Source: VRUE01 sp035557635
GTDB taxonomy: Bacteria; Actinomycetota; Thermoleophilia; Solirubrobacterales; 70-9
DNA length: 35,032 bases
Direction: 5' to 3'
NCBI GenBank assembly: GCA_035557635.1
Contig: DATMDR010000085.1
Location: 1 to 35,032 of the forward strand
This document shows, piece after piece, positions 17,302 to 26,036 of the stretch. A program made the translations under genes and the position numbers. The notes below the pieces were generated by a model. It was given only the letters and a program-made list of their open reading frames with translations. It was not told the DNA's origin and did no database searches. Within the stretch, counting starts at the first letter, position 1. Each line of letters begins with the position of its first letter.

Positions 17302-18302
17302 TCGAGGCTGGCGCCCCCGGCGGGCTGCTGACGTTCGCCCGTGAGGAGTTGCTACAGCGGATTACCGCCGCCCAGGAGCGCGTCTGGCTGGCCAGCCCCT
17401 TCCTGACCGCGCCGATCGCCGTGCAGATTCGCGACGCTGCAACTGCCGCGACCGACCTCAGGCTCCTCACCGCGCTGAATCCGCGCAGCGTCCAGGTCGG
17501 TGTGCTCAGTCCGGCGGCGCTCTCGCTCCTGCGGGAATGTGGTTTTGAGATCGCCAGCGTCCCCAACTTGCACGCCAAGGTCAGCCTCGTCGACTCCACT
17601 TGGGGCTTGGTCGGCTCCGGCAACCTCACTGGCACCGGGCTGGGCGGCGCCGAGGGTGGCAACGTCGAGCTCGGCGTCGTCCTCGATCGCGGGCAGCGCC
17701 GCTCCGCTGCCGCGCTCTTCAGCGGCTGGTGGGAGCGCAGGGCCAAGCTCGTCAGTGTCGAGGAAATCGCAGCCTACGAAGCTCTGCCCAGGTTCCCGAA
17801 GACCAAGCCCACGCCTCCCGTGCCCGGCACTCCACTGGGCCTGACTGGGGTCGGGGATCTCGAAAGCGTACTCGCCGAGAACGAGGATCTCGCCGGATCT
17901 CGCCGCTACTGGATCAAGTCCAACTATCACCGCCCTGACGAAGAGCTTTGGTGGCACCGGGACTGGATCAGCGACTGGCGGCTCGGCCCTTACGAGAAAG
18001 GCGACCTGATCGTCCTCTACCTGAGCGCCCGCGATGGCGGCCCCGCCCGCTGTCCCGCGGTGGTCCAGGTCACCGTTCCCTCGCACCTCGACCGCAAATG
18101 GGTAGTGGAGCATCGCGATGCTGAGGCGGCCGAGCGCTGGCCCTACGTGACGCGTACCTCGGTAGTGGGTGAGGTCCCGGTCGGCTTGGGGGCGCCGCTC
18201 ACTGCAATCGACAAGAGCGGCCAGTCCGTGCAGGCCGGCTACTGCTCGATCGATCGTGGCGAGTTCGAGCAGCTGGTCCGTGCGATGCTCGCCGCTGCGT
18301 AA
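17298..18302 (+). CDS. Single-HKD phospholipase D-like nuclease with C-terminal extension
   Basis: A 334-residue protein. The N-terminal half has one PLD catalytic motif, HAKVSLVD (H92, K94, D99) followed by GSGN (106-109). One-motif PLD enzymes act as dimers, as in the nuclease Nuc and restriction enzyme BfiI. After about residue 180 comes a second domain (RRYWIKSNYHRPDEELWW, then KGDLIVLYLSA and CPAVVQVTV) that resembles EVE/PUA-type modified-base readers in its spacing; this likeness is weak and inferred. Together it could be a DNA restriction factor. The start at 17298 overlaps the small ORF; GTG 17280 is an alternative. Confidence 0.75.
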   Translation: MIEAGAPGGLLTFAREELLQRITAAQERVWLASPFLTAPIAVQIRDAATAATDLRLLTALNPRSVQVGVLSPAALSLLRECGFEIASVPNLHAKVSLVDSTWGLVGSGNLTGTGLGGAEGGNVELGVVLDRGQRRSAAALFSGWWERRAKLVSVEEIAAYEALPRFPKTKPTPPVPGTPLGLTGVGDLESVLAENEDLAGSRRYWIKSNYHRPDEELWWHRDWISDWRLGPYEKGDLIVLYLSARDGGPARCPAVVQVTVPSHLDRKWVVEHRDAEAAERWPYVTRTSVVGEVPVGLGAPLTAIDKSGQSVQAGYCSIDRGEFEQLVRAMLAAA

Positions 18303-18377
18303 CGCCGTTCGAGCAGAACCCGCCCACGCGTGTCAATGCACCACGGCTCCACCCCCGCGCAACCTCGAGCCTTGCCC

Positions 18378-20195
18378 TCACGAACACCTTGCCGCAGCCC
18401 CGCTCGCGCCGATGGTGAGTTGCCCTCCGTAACGGCGGCAACGGGGTCTTTGCCAGCTGTGTCTTGCACGGCGCATCGAGCGGGTCCAGCGACGGGCTCG
18501 CTTGCGGGCCAGGTGGCGGGTGTGGGGGGTCTCTGCGCGGCGGAGGGCTCGGAGGACGGCGTTGCGGCTGTGCCGGAGGGCCGTAGTCAGCGCTTGCGTT
18601 TGTGAGTTGTTGAGGCGTGAGTTCGGATTGTGGAGCATCGCCGTCCAGCGCTTGCCCTCGGATGCGACTCGCTGCTTGGGTGAGTAATTGTTCTGCCAGA
18701 AGAGTGGAGCCACGGTTCCGGGAGCTTCGGGCAGGACTTCTGCGCTGGCGGTCCAGGCGAGGGCGAGGACGGTGGCGGCGACGGCCAGGCGGCCCACCTG
18801 CATGCGGGAGCGCAAGAGCCATCTGAGGGGGAAGAGGCCGATCGCGATCCAGAGCAGGGCGCTGCCGATTTCGAGCCAGAGCTGGGAGGCCGGGGGCTGC
18901 CGCTCGATCGCCTCCCTGACCGTGGTCAGGAGGTGGTAGCCGAGTAGGCACCAGTACGCCGCCAAAGCGCAGACAACGAGGGTACGGAAGGTCGTGCGGA
19001 TCCCTCTTCTCAGGTGCATTCGGGCGGTCGCGCGCACAGCCGGGTCTGGGGCGAAGACGGGGCTGCGAATCAGTACGAAGGTCGCAAGGGTGGACAGAGC
19101 GGCGACGGCGAGGACCCAAATCGGCAGCGCGAAGACCGCTGTCGTCAGCCGCAGGACGACGGCGAGCAGGACCAGCAGCCCACCGAGCGTGGCGAAGAAC
19201 TTGAGCAGGGGGAGCCATGGCCCCCGCCCTTCGTAATCGGATCGCGGCGCCGCGACCCCCGGGGCGGGCCGGTAGAGCGTGGGCCCGGTGGGGAACCCGC
19301 TCCGCGCCTGGTGGCGGGTTGGCAGGTGCTGGCTGAAATCCTCGCCCTCCCAGGCGGCCTCGATCGCCAAGCTCATCTCCTCGGCGCTTTCGTAGCGCGC
19401 CTCCGGCCGGTAGCTCAGAGCGACCAGGGTCGCTTCGCTGAGCGCCAGGGGAACCATTGGGTTGAGCGCCGCCGGAGGCTTTGGCTCCCCCTCTTCCTGC
19501 TTCCGCACGATCTCGGAGACGCCGTGGCCCTCGAACGGAAGGGTGTTGGTGAGGAGCTGGTAAAGCAGGGCGCCACAGGCGAAGACGTCTGACTGGAAGG
19601 AGGCTTCCGCGCCCTTGGAGATCTCGGCCGCCATGTAGGGGGGCGTGCCAATCAGACCCCCGGTCCGGGTGATCCGCGTCGCTTCCTTGACGCGGGCGAT
19701 GCCGAAGTCGGTGACTTTGATCCGCGGGCGCTGACCCTCTGTGTAGCCCCCGTCAAGCAGGACGTTGTGCGGCTTGATATCGCGGTGGATGATCTGCTCA
19801 CGGTGGGCGTACTCGAGGCCGGTGCAGACCTGGGAGACGATCTCGACCGCGTCCTCGGGCGCGATCGGGCCTTTGCGCCCATCCAGCACTTTGTGGAGCG
19901 AGTTGCCGTCGACGAACTCCATGACGAGGAAGTGCCGATCGCCGTCCTGCGTCGCCTCGAAGACCTTGGCGATGTTGGGATGGTCGAAGCGGCTCATCGC
20001 CTCGCCCTCGAACTCGAAGCGAGCGAGGGCGGTCTCGTCCTCGATGTCGTCGCGTTTGAGGATCTTCAGGGCGACGCGCCGGTCGGGGGTGAACGGCTTC
20101 GGGCCATGGTCCTTCGCGAGCCAGACTTCGGCCATGCCGCCGCTGTCGATGAGTCTCAGCTTCTCGAAGCGGCCCGCGAGTAGGTCGATGTTCAT
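18378..20195 (-). CDS. Membrane Ser/Thr protein kinase
   Basis: A 605-residue PknB-type kinase. Visible: glycine loop DSGGMAEVW, catalytic Lys K44 (VALK), HRDIKPHN (137-144), DFG (163-165) and the GTPPYMAAE activation segment, so the kinase domain (about 10-285) looks active. A proline-rich linker leads to about five transmembrane helices (about 335-490) and a basic C-terminal tail with many Arg/His. The usual PASTA sensor is absent. Signal unknown; it converges with the PLD gene. Confidence 0.92.
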   Translation of the reverse strand: MNIDLLAGRFEKLRLIDSGGMAEVWLAKDHGPKPFTPDRRVALKILKRDDIEDETALARFEFEGEAMSRFDHPNIAKVFEATQDGDRHFLVMEFVDGNSLHKVLDGRKGPIAPEDAVEIVSQVCTGLEYAHREQIIHRDIKPHNVLLDGGYTEGQRPRIKVTDFGIARVKEATRITRTGGLIGTPPYMAAEISKGAEASFQSDVFACGALLYQLLTNTLPFEGHGVSEIVRKQEEGEPKPPAALNPMVPLALSEATLVALSYRPEARYESAEEMSLAIEAAWEGEDFSQHLPTRHQARSGFPTGPTLYRPAPGVAAPRSDYEGRGPWLPLLKFFATLGGLLVLLAVVLRLTTAVFALPIWVLAVAALSTLATFVLIRSPVFAPDPAVRATARMHLRRGIRTTFRTLVVCALAAYWCLLGYHLLTTVREAIERQPPASQLWLEIGSALLWIAIGLFPLRWLLRSRMQVGRLAVAATVLALAWTASAEVLPEAPGTVAPLFWQNNYSPKQRVASEGKRWTAMLHNPNSRLNNSQTQALTTALRHSRNAVLRALRRAETPHTRHLARKRARRWTRSMRRARHSWQRPRCRRYGGQLTIGASGAAARCS

Positions 20196-20400
20196 GCGCG
20201 TCGCTTTGCGGGGCTCTGGCGGGAAGGCGGGAGAGGGAACGCTACCGTTTTGTCACAGAACTAGCTGAGTACTCGGTGGCCAAAGGCTATGGGCTGCGGA
20301 GGGAAGGGCTTCTGCGATGGAGCTAGCCGGACGACTCTCGAACCCGGAATTCATTTGGCGACTGAGCGACTTGCGGAGTCAAGCTGTTCCTTCGGCGAGG
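20196..20400. other. Gap upstream of the kinase
   Basis: No gene seen. It should hold the kinase promoter. A plus-strand frame starting at 20317 runs into the flavin-barrel gene and is its shadow. Confidence 0.4.
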
Positions 20401-20894
20401 CTAGAAGAAGTACCGGGTGTGGCTAAAGCCCCCCTTGCCGAAGGCGAGCACCTTTGCCGGTCGCACGGCAAAGACGTGGGCTGTCCCGCCGTCCGCATGA
20501 CTAAAGCCGCCTTCGCCCACCTCGAACTGCCAGCTGCCATCCCACTTACGCTTCCAGGCATCCGTCAGGTCGCTACCTCCGTGACGCGGTCTGCTCGGCC
20601 CTCGACCACCACGTCGAGCCCCTTCTGCCAGCTGTTGCAGCCCGTGGTCAGCGCCACATTCGGGTTGCTCTGGAGGTTGACGGCCTTCTGCTCCCCGGGT
20701 CCGGTGCAGAAGTAGAGCGCTCCGTTCTGCCAGACGGCGACGAGTGGGGTCACGTGCGGCCGACCGTCCCGGCGCGCGGTCGAGATCCAAAACAGCTGCG
20801 CCTCTTCGATCGCATTCCGCACCTCCTCCCATGGCGTGGCGGATGCGCCCGGATCGCTGAAACGCTCGTCCAGCTCCGTCTTCAATGGATCCAT
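20401..20894 (-). pseudogene. Frameshifted PPOX-class flavin/F420 protein
   Basis: The N-terminal part from ATG 20894 (GGAGGCACG before it) reads through FWISTARRDGRPHVTPLVAV to GRADRVTEVAT-stop at 20565. The family C-terminus continues in another frame: DLTDAWKRKWDGSWQFEVGE, later FGKGGFSHTRYFF-stop at 20401. A one-base deletion near 20575 (GAGGTAGCGACC) explains both. The family reduces or binds FMN/F420 and is often 150-165 residues. Pseudogene or sequence error cannot be told apart here. Confidence 0.75.
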
Positions 20895-20913
20895 CGTGCC
20901 TCCATCGTTCGCT

Positions 20914-21714
20914 CTAGGCGCTGGGATCCACGCCCAGCGTCACCCTTGTCCTAAATCCATCCCGCGCGAGACTGTTGCCGGCCCGTGCGAGGGAGAGCAC
21001 CGAGCTTGAGCCGCCCTGAGCTCGAAAGATGCCATCCGTGCTGCGGGAGACGATCCCGGCCGGGTTCCGGTTGTAGGGGGTGAGCGCGAAGACCTCTGCG
21101 TCGCGCCGGTCGGAGGTGAACAGCTGGCCGACGTACGAGACTCGACCGCCGGAGTAGGTGCCGTCGCTCCGCCGCCCGCCGATACGAACCTTGACGTGGA
21201 CGTGGGTCGTGCGTCCCGGGTAGTGGCCCGGGTAGATCGTCGCGAACTCGGCGACGCCGTTCCCGTCGGTCAGCTGCACCCCGCGCAGGTAGGTCTCGCC
21301 CTCGCTGCCCTCCGAGAGCTCGCCCGAATAGACGCCGAGCGCGTCGCAGTGCCAGATGTCGACCGCGGCATCGCGGATCGGCTCGCAGGTAGCGGAGTCA
21401 ACGATCGTGAGTGCGAGAGCGAGCGGTACCCCGGGACGGTTCTCGACGATGTCCTGTCGAACCTGCGCCAAATCGATGTAGAAGGGTCCTTCCTCCTGCT
21501 CGGGCGTGAGCACGCAGTCGGGGGTGGTCACGGTCCCATCCGCCACGGATCTGGCCGCGTCGTCCTCGTCAACGCCGCAGCCGTAGAGGGCAAGGCTCGC
21601 CAGCGCCCCGGCCGATAGCGCCACCATCTCGCGGCGCCGCATCGGTACCTGAATCCCGTCGAGGGGCCGGCGGTCCGTCGGACCCCCCTGACTGCCGCTC
21701 GGACGATCGGTCAT
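20914..21714 (-). CDS. Exported intradiol-type dioxygenase
   Basis: A 266-residue protein related to protocatechuate/catechol intradiol dioxygenases, which open catechol rings with Fe(III). The N-terminus is RRREMVALSAGALASLALYGC, a twin-arginine-like lipoprotein signal, unusual for enzymes acting inside the cell. Probable iron ligands are Y129 (GVYS), Y165, H171 and H173 in YPGHYPGRTTHVH. A palindrome lies 32 bp upstream of the start. The frameshifted PPOX gene begins 20 bp downstream, in the same direction. Confidence 0.88.
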   Translation of the reverse strand: MTDRPSGSQGGPTDRRPLDGIQVPMRRREMVALSAGALASLALYGCGVDEDDAARSVADGTVTTPDCVLTPEQEEGPFYIDLAQVRQDIVENRPGVPLALALTIVDSATCEPIRDAAVDIWHCDALGVYSGELSEGSEGETYLRGVQLTDGNGVAEFATIYPGHYPGRTTHVHVKVRIGGRRSDGTYSGGRVSYVGQLFTSDRRDAEVFALTPYNRNPAGIVSRSTDGIFRAQGGSSSVLSLARAGNSLARDGFRTRVTLGVDPSA

Positions 21715-21745
21715 CAGCCTGCTTCCAACAATGCGATGTGGATTT

Positions 21746-21759
21746 TCGACCTAGGTCGA
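21746..21759. promoter_or_regulatory. Palindrome between dioxygenase and cupin genes
   Basis: TCGACCTAGGTCGA is a perfect 14-bp palindrome in the divergent spacer, 31 bp from the dioxygenase ATG and 82 bp from the cupin ATG, so it may control both genes. Confidence 0.45.
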
Positions 21760-21841
21760 GTCTAGTCGTCGCCCTTGCCTACCGGCGCCGGGTGCATCAC
21801 TCTCTTAGGCGGACACTGCAAAAGATCGAATGGAGGTCACC

Positions 21842-22201
21842 ATGGCACTCGAATTCAAGAGTCTCGATTCCCCCGACGAGGTGCGCGAGTTCGCCGACCA
21901 CGGTCGTGTCGAGCTGGTCAACCTGCCCAGCGGGCCGGTCGGCAAGGGCACGTTCGAGCCGGGCTGGCGCTGGTCGCAGGACGTCAAGCCACTCGCGGGC
22001 ACGGACAGCTGTCAGGTCCCGCACGTCGGCTATGTGATCTCCGGCCGCATGAAGGTGGTGATGGACGACGGCACAGAGGATGAAGTGGGCCCTGGAGAAG
22101 TCGCCCACATCGACCCGGGCCACGATGCCTGGACCGTCGGCGACGAGGCCTGCGTCATGGTCGACTTCGGCGGGCTGGAGGGCTACGCGGTCGGGGCCTG
22201 A
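21842..22201 (+). CDS. Cupin-domain protein
   Basis: A 119-residue cupin with HVGYVISGRMKVVMDDGTED followed by EVAHIDPGHDAW; the metal-binding histidines of the first motif are only partly present. GGAGGTCACC precedes the ATG at 21842, which decides the start over ATG 21830. Function unknown; next to redox genes it may protect or bind aromatic compounds. Confidence 0.85.
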   Translation: MALEFKSLDSPDEVREFADHGRVELVNLPSGPVGKGTFEPGWRWSQDVKPLAGTDSCQVPHVGYVISGRMKVVMDDGTEDEVGPGEVAHIDPGHDAWTVGDEACVMVDFGGLEGYAVGA

Positions 22202-22232
22202 ATAGGAGCCGCGGAGGCCGCAAGCAGGAGCT

Positions 22233-23615
22233 TCAGTCGGGCGGGATGTTCTGGTTCAGCCGGAAGAGGTTGTCGGGGTCGTAGCGGCGCTTCAGCGCCT
22301 TCAGGCGGTCGTACTTCTTCGTCCCGTAGGCCTCGCGGACCCGGTCCTCACCCTCGTTCATGAGGAAGTTCACGTAGACGCCGCTCGTGTGATGGGGCTC
22401 GAGGGCCGACCAGAAATCACGCACCCACTCGCGCTCCTCGTCGAAGCCGTCGCGCCCCGCGCTCGCCGCGGTGATGTTGAAGGTGTGGCCGGCCCCGCGG
22501 CCGCTGAACGCCGTCTCGTCCTCGCCCACCCGCGAGATCGCACCGCCCATCTGCCAGATCGGAAACGCCGTCAGGGGGGAGCGGATGCGCATCGCGTGCT
22601 CCACCGTTATGTCGATCACCTCATCGGTGAGCTCCGCCACGTCGCAGGCCCGCATGTAGTACCACTGGCCGTGCGGGTAGGAGGGATCGAACATCGACTG
22701 GTGCTCGAGGAAGGGCTTCGGTTCGCACAGGTCGAGCACTGGCGATCCGAATGCCTTCAGCGGCGCGATCACTTCTTCCCCCTCCTCCACCGATCCGGCG
22801 TAGCAGCAGACGACGGCGACGACCGGCTTCCCGTGAAGCTCGGACGGGATGAACGGAAGCGGCGGCGCCTTGCGATGCATCACGATCGTCATCAGATCGT
22901 CCGGCGCCGCGGCGATCCAATCCCTGTAGAAGCGCAGCACCTCCGGCGACTCCTCGATCGGCCAGAAGACCGGCCCGGCGACCAGATTCGGGCCGAGCGG
23001 GTTGAGGCGGAACTCGAACTTGGTGACGACGCCGAAGTTCCCGCCGCCGCCGCGGACGCCCCAGAAGAGATCGGCGTTCTCGGTCTCACTCGCCTTCACC
23101 AGCTCCCCCTCGGCGGTGATCAGATCGACCGAGAGGAGCTGGTCGATCGTCAGCCCGTACTTGCGCTGAAGCCAACCTATGCCGCCGCCCAGGGTGAGCC
23201 CGGCGAGACCCGTGTGGGTGACGATTCCGGCCGGGACCGCGAGCCCGTACGCCTGCGTCTCGCGATCAAGTTCTCCGAGGAGCACGCCGGCCTCGGCCGT
23301 TGCCGTGCGCGCCTGCGGGTCGACGACGATGCCCTTCATCTCCCCCAAGTCGACGACGACGCCGTCGTCGCAGACCGACTGGCCGGGGAAGCTGTGGCCG
23401 CCGCCCTTGATCGCGAGGGGGAGACCCGTCCGCCGCGCGAAGGTCACGGCAGCGCTCACATCGGAGGCGCCGGTGCACCGCGCGATCAGGGCGGGATGCC
23501 GGTCGATGGAGCCGTTCCAGACCGCCCGGTGCCGATCGTAGGTGGCGTCATCCGGCGGCACGAGCTCGCCGGCGAAGGAGGCCTTCAGCTCGTTTAGTGC
23601 CCTGTCCTCGCTCAT
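22233..23615 (-). CDS. FAD-dependent oxidase of the berberine-bridge type
   Basis: A 460-residue FAD-binding oxidoreductase. The conserved GGGHS (about residues 74-78 from GTG 23624) supplies the His that bonds covalently to FAD; the second Cys of two-bond enzymes is missing, so a mono-covalent flavin is expected. The C-terminal YDPDNLFRLNQNI is the BBE motif. The substrate is unknown. ATG 23615 is preferred; GTG 23624 adds three residues. It converges with the cupin gene. Confidence 0.9.
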   Translation of the reverse strand: MSEDRALNELKASFAGELVPPDDATYDRHRAVWNGSIDRHPALIARCTGASDVSAAVTFARRTGLPLAIKGGGHSFPGQSVCDDGVVVDLGEMKGIVVDPQARTATAEAGVLLGELDRETQAYGLAVPAGIVTHTGLAGLTLGGGIGWLQRKYGLTIDQLLSVDLITAEGELVKASETENADLFWGVRGGGGNFGVVTKFEFRLNPLGPNLVAGPVFWPIEESPEVLRFYRDWIAAAPDDLMTIVMHRKAPPLPFIPSELHGKPVVAVVCCYAGSVEEGEEVIAPLKAFGSPVLDLCEPKPFLEHQSMFDPSYPHGQWYYMRACDVAELTDEVIDITVEHAMRIRSPLTAFPIWQMGGAISRVGEDETAFSGRGAGHTFNITAASAGRDGFDEEREWVRDFWSALEPHHTSGVYVNFLMNEGEDRVREAYGTKKYDRLKALKRRYDPDNLFRLNQNIPPD

Positions 23616-23725
23616 CGCATCCACGCTGCAGCGAGCCTACCGGCCGTCCCTGGGATCTCCGCGAGCCCGGGTCCTCGGGCGCGCGCTCTTAACGCCGAGT
23701 GCCTGAAGGGCTTAGCTGGGCGATC

Positions 23726-24955
23726 CTAGCGGCGCGCTTTTCGGGGCTTCGGCCCGAGCCTGAGGTCGACCTTGCCGTCGGCGGGTTTCGCACCCGCTGT
23801 GGGGTTCGAGGACTTGACGACGAGGACTCGCCGTTTGCCTTTCCGCTGTTTTGGCCTCTGGACTTTGCCAACCTTGCAGTCGGCCGCCTTCAGCGCCGCC
23901 TTCGCCCGCGCCAGCGTCTTGCCGACCAGTTTCGGGACGGTGCATGCAGGGGGCGGGGGCGGGTCGCCCTCTTTCAGGCGCGTGTATGAGATCGGCGCCG
24001 AGCAGGCCGAGGTGTTGCCGGCTGCGTCGGTGGCGGTCACCGAGAAGGCGGCGGTAACGCCTTTCGCAACCTCGACGGCGATGCCGGGCGAGCCAAGCTG
24101 GGCTGCGTTTCCAGTGGCGATCGGCGTGCCCGCGCAGGCCGGGCTCGCATAGACGCGCACCGTCGATCCCGCCTCGGCGGCGCCGAGGATCCGCGGCGTG
24201 CCGCTCGAGCTCGGCGAGGCCGGGTCGGTGCTCGTGAGCTGCGGCGCCAACGGCGCCAAGAAGTCTTTCTGCTCGAGCCAAATGCCTCCCGGCCCGCCGA
24301 TGTGCTCATCGACCTCGGCGCAAGCAGCGGTGTCCCCTCCAGGTTCCGGGTCGACCGGCTCTGCCTCCATGTCGTCCCACTGCCCGGCGATCGCTCCCGT
24401 TCCGGTGAGCCCCGCGGTGAACGGCGCTCCGAACAGCGGGCTCGGGCCTCCGGTGTTCCCTGCGGTCGTGAGGGTCAGGGTTTCCGGGATGGAGACGATG
24501 CATTTCTTTTCGCCAGATTCGGTGACAGCCGTCAGCGTCCCGCCGGCGTCGCCACTCAGGGCGAGTGCGCCGGTCGTCTGGGTGAAGCTCCCCGTGATGA
24601 CCCCGATATCGAACTCGACGGTGACGTCGGCATTGACGGGATCTTCTTCGATGAACGTCGTGAAGTCGGGAACCTCCAGGACTCCGTTCTCTATCGAGCC
24701 ACTTCCAGGATCGATCTGGGCCTCGAATGGTGCTATATCGGGCGCCTTGAACAGCGCATCCTCGTCGTTGGTGACGGAGAGCTGGATGCCGACGTTGGCG
24801 CGGGCTTCGGTGAACGTCATCGAGAGAGGCGCGGCGCTCGCCGACGAGACGTAGACACCCAGCGCCAAGAGCGAGACAAGCGCGATCGCCCCCGTGGCTT
24901 GCATTCTGCGGCCGACCGCCGCTTTATCCCCCAACCCGGTTCCCCCTTGACTCAT
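23726..24955 (-). CDS. Secreted surface protein with C-terminal PASTA-like domain
   Basis: A 409-residue exported protein: signal helix (about 18-41), a central domain of beta-sheets, an Ig-like segment (residues about 250-335), a proline hinge, then a PASTA-like module with CTVPKLVGKTLARAKAALKA and a lysine-rich end. PASTA modules bind muropeptides. GGAGGGACATCG precedes ATG 24955, which makes it the start and not 25009. It is divergent from the TetR gene. Confidence 0.8.
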   Translation of the reverse strand: MSQGGTGLGDKAAVGRRMQATGAIALVSLLALGVYVSSASAAPLSMTFTEARANVGIQLSVTNDEDALFKAPDIAPFEAQIDPGSGSIENGVLEVPDFTTFIEEDPVNADVTVEFDIGVITGSFTQTTGALALSGDAGGTLTAVTESGEKKCIVSIPETLTLTTAGNTGGPSPLFGAPFTAGLTGTGAIAGQWDDMEAEPVDPEPGGDTAACAEVDEHIGGPGGIWLEQKDFLAPLAPQLTSTDPASPSSSGTPRILGAAEAGSTVRVYASPACAGTPIATGNAAQLGSPGIAVEVAKGVTAAFSVTATDAAGNTSACSAPISYTRLKEGDPPPPPACTVPKLVGKTLARAKAALKAADCKVGKVQRPKQRKGKRRVLVVKSSNPTAGAKPADGKVDLRLGPKPRKARR

Positions 24956-25032
24956 CGATGTCCCTCCGCTGTTCTTTGCTTGCGTGGGTACTGCGACATG
25001 CTGGCTCACGTCCGGCTCCCTGGCGTGGCCCC

Positions 25033-25045
25033 GCTACACTGTAGC
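25033..25045. promoter_or_regulatory. Operator palindrome between surface protein and TetR genes
   Basis: GCTACA-C-TGTAGC, perfect 6-bp arms around one base, in the 166-bp divergent spacer, 77 bp before the TetR start. A TetR-family regulator next to it suggests an autoregulatory operator that also controls the divergent gene. Confidence 0.5.
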
Positions 25046-25121
25046 ACCCAAGGGATACGGTGAAGCGGTTAAAGGGGGGGCTCCTTCACGCGAACCGGTC
25101 AGTCGGGACTACGGTTCAAGC

Positions 25122-25781
25122 GTGCAGGATACGAAGCCCTCCGGGGAACAGGCGAAAAAACGGCGACTGTCGCCCGAGGCGATCACCGAGGTGGCGATCC
25201 GGTTGGCCGACGCCGAGGGCCTCGAGGCGGTCTCGATCAGGCGTGTCGCTGCCGAGCTCGACGCGCGGGCGATGAGCCTCTACGACCATTTCGCCAGCAA
25301 GCGCGAGCTGCTCGCCTCGATGACCGACGAGGTGGTGGGGGAGATGCTGGTCTTCCAACCCCTGCCGAAGGGCTGGCGTGAGGCGGTCGCGGTCTCCGCG
25401 CGGAAGATGTACGCCGCTTATGCCTCTCACCCCTGGGCGATCTTTGTCGCCGCCGAGCGGGTCGGCCCGGGACCCAACGCCATCAAGCTCGCCAAGCAGA
25501 TGGCGCGAGCGCTCGCAACTCTCCCGCTCGAGCATGGGGATGTCTGGCAGGTGCAGGGGATCGTCAACGACTACGTCATCGGCTACTCGTTTCGAACCGT
25601 GGGTACCGTGAATCCGGAGGACATGGAGGCGGCGATCGCCGCCAGCGACGTGGTCGAGTTCCCCGAGCTCGCCGCCCTCCCCGACAACCTCCGCAACCGC
25701 TCCTCGATCGAGCGCTTCGAACTAGGCCTGCAGACCGTGCTCGACGGCATCGAACGACGTTTTCTCGATCAGCCTGACTGA
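25122..25781 (+). CDS. TetR/AcrR-family repressor
   Basis: A 219-residue repressor. The N-terminal helix-turn-helix reads RRVAAELDARAMSLYDHFAS (the recognition helix region), followed by the ligand-binding helical domain with the TetR_C layout. The GTG at 25122 is chosen because it starts just before the DNA-binding domain; the open frame extends back to 24984. Ligand unknown. The gene is the last chromosomal gene before the tRNA-Ala island. Confidence 0.9.
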   Translation: MQDTKPSGEQAKKRRLSPEAITEVAIRLADAEGLEAVSIRRVAAELDARAMSLYDHFASKRELLASMTDEVVGEMLVFQPLPKGWREAVAVSARKMYAAYASHPWAIFVAAERVGPGPNAIKLAKQMARALATLPLEHGDVWQVQGIVNDYVIGYSFRTVGTVNPEDMEAAIAASDVVEFPELAALPDNLRNRSSIERFELGLQTVLDGIERRFLDQPD

Positions 25782-25810
25782 GAATCCGCCAGCCGCCCCC
25801 GGACGTTTCC

Positions 25811-25853
25811 GCTAATCCTTCGTATCGGCGCGATTTAGGCACTCGTGCCTGAA
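25811..25853 (+). repeat. Island-flank repeat, copy 1
   Basis: Begins GCTAATCC, then GATTTAGGCACTCGTGCCTGAA with a GGCAC-TC-GTGCC inverted repeat. It is related to copies at 25987-26036 and 30460-30504 and lies about 80 bp before the duplicated tRNA segment. Confidence 0.6.
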
Positions 25854-25933
25854 TGGACGCAATGAGGCCGGGTTAGAAAGGCTTGAAAATTGCGAAGCCC
25901 CCGCTGTGCGTGAGCTTCGACCAAATGGAGGTC

Positions 25934-25970
25934 GGCGGATTCGAACCGCCGACCTCCTGGGTGCGATCCA
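25934..25970. repeat. Attachment-site copy of the tRNA-Ala 3' half
   Basis: 37 bases identical to 30585-30621 inside the intact tRNA-Ala(CGC). The similarity extends to 46 bases (25925-25970) with two mismatches, covering the tRNA from the anticodon stem to the 3' end. It marks the far end of the island. Confidence 0.85.
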
Positions 25971-25986
25971 CGTTGATACAGGGAAA

Positions 25987-26036
25987 TTCATAACTCGTGC
26001 CCGAGCGGTAAATCTAGCCGGATGCGGAGGATTAGC
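25987..26036 (-). repeat. Island-flank repeat, copy 3 (inverted)
   Basis: On the minus strand it reads GCTAATCC...GATTTACCG...GGGCACGAG...GAA, the same order as copies 1 and 2. A partial AGTGCCTGAA follows near 26073. These may be integrase or excisionase binding sites. Confidence 0.45.
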
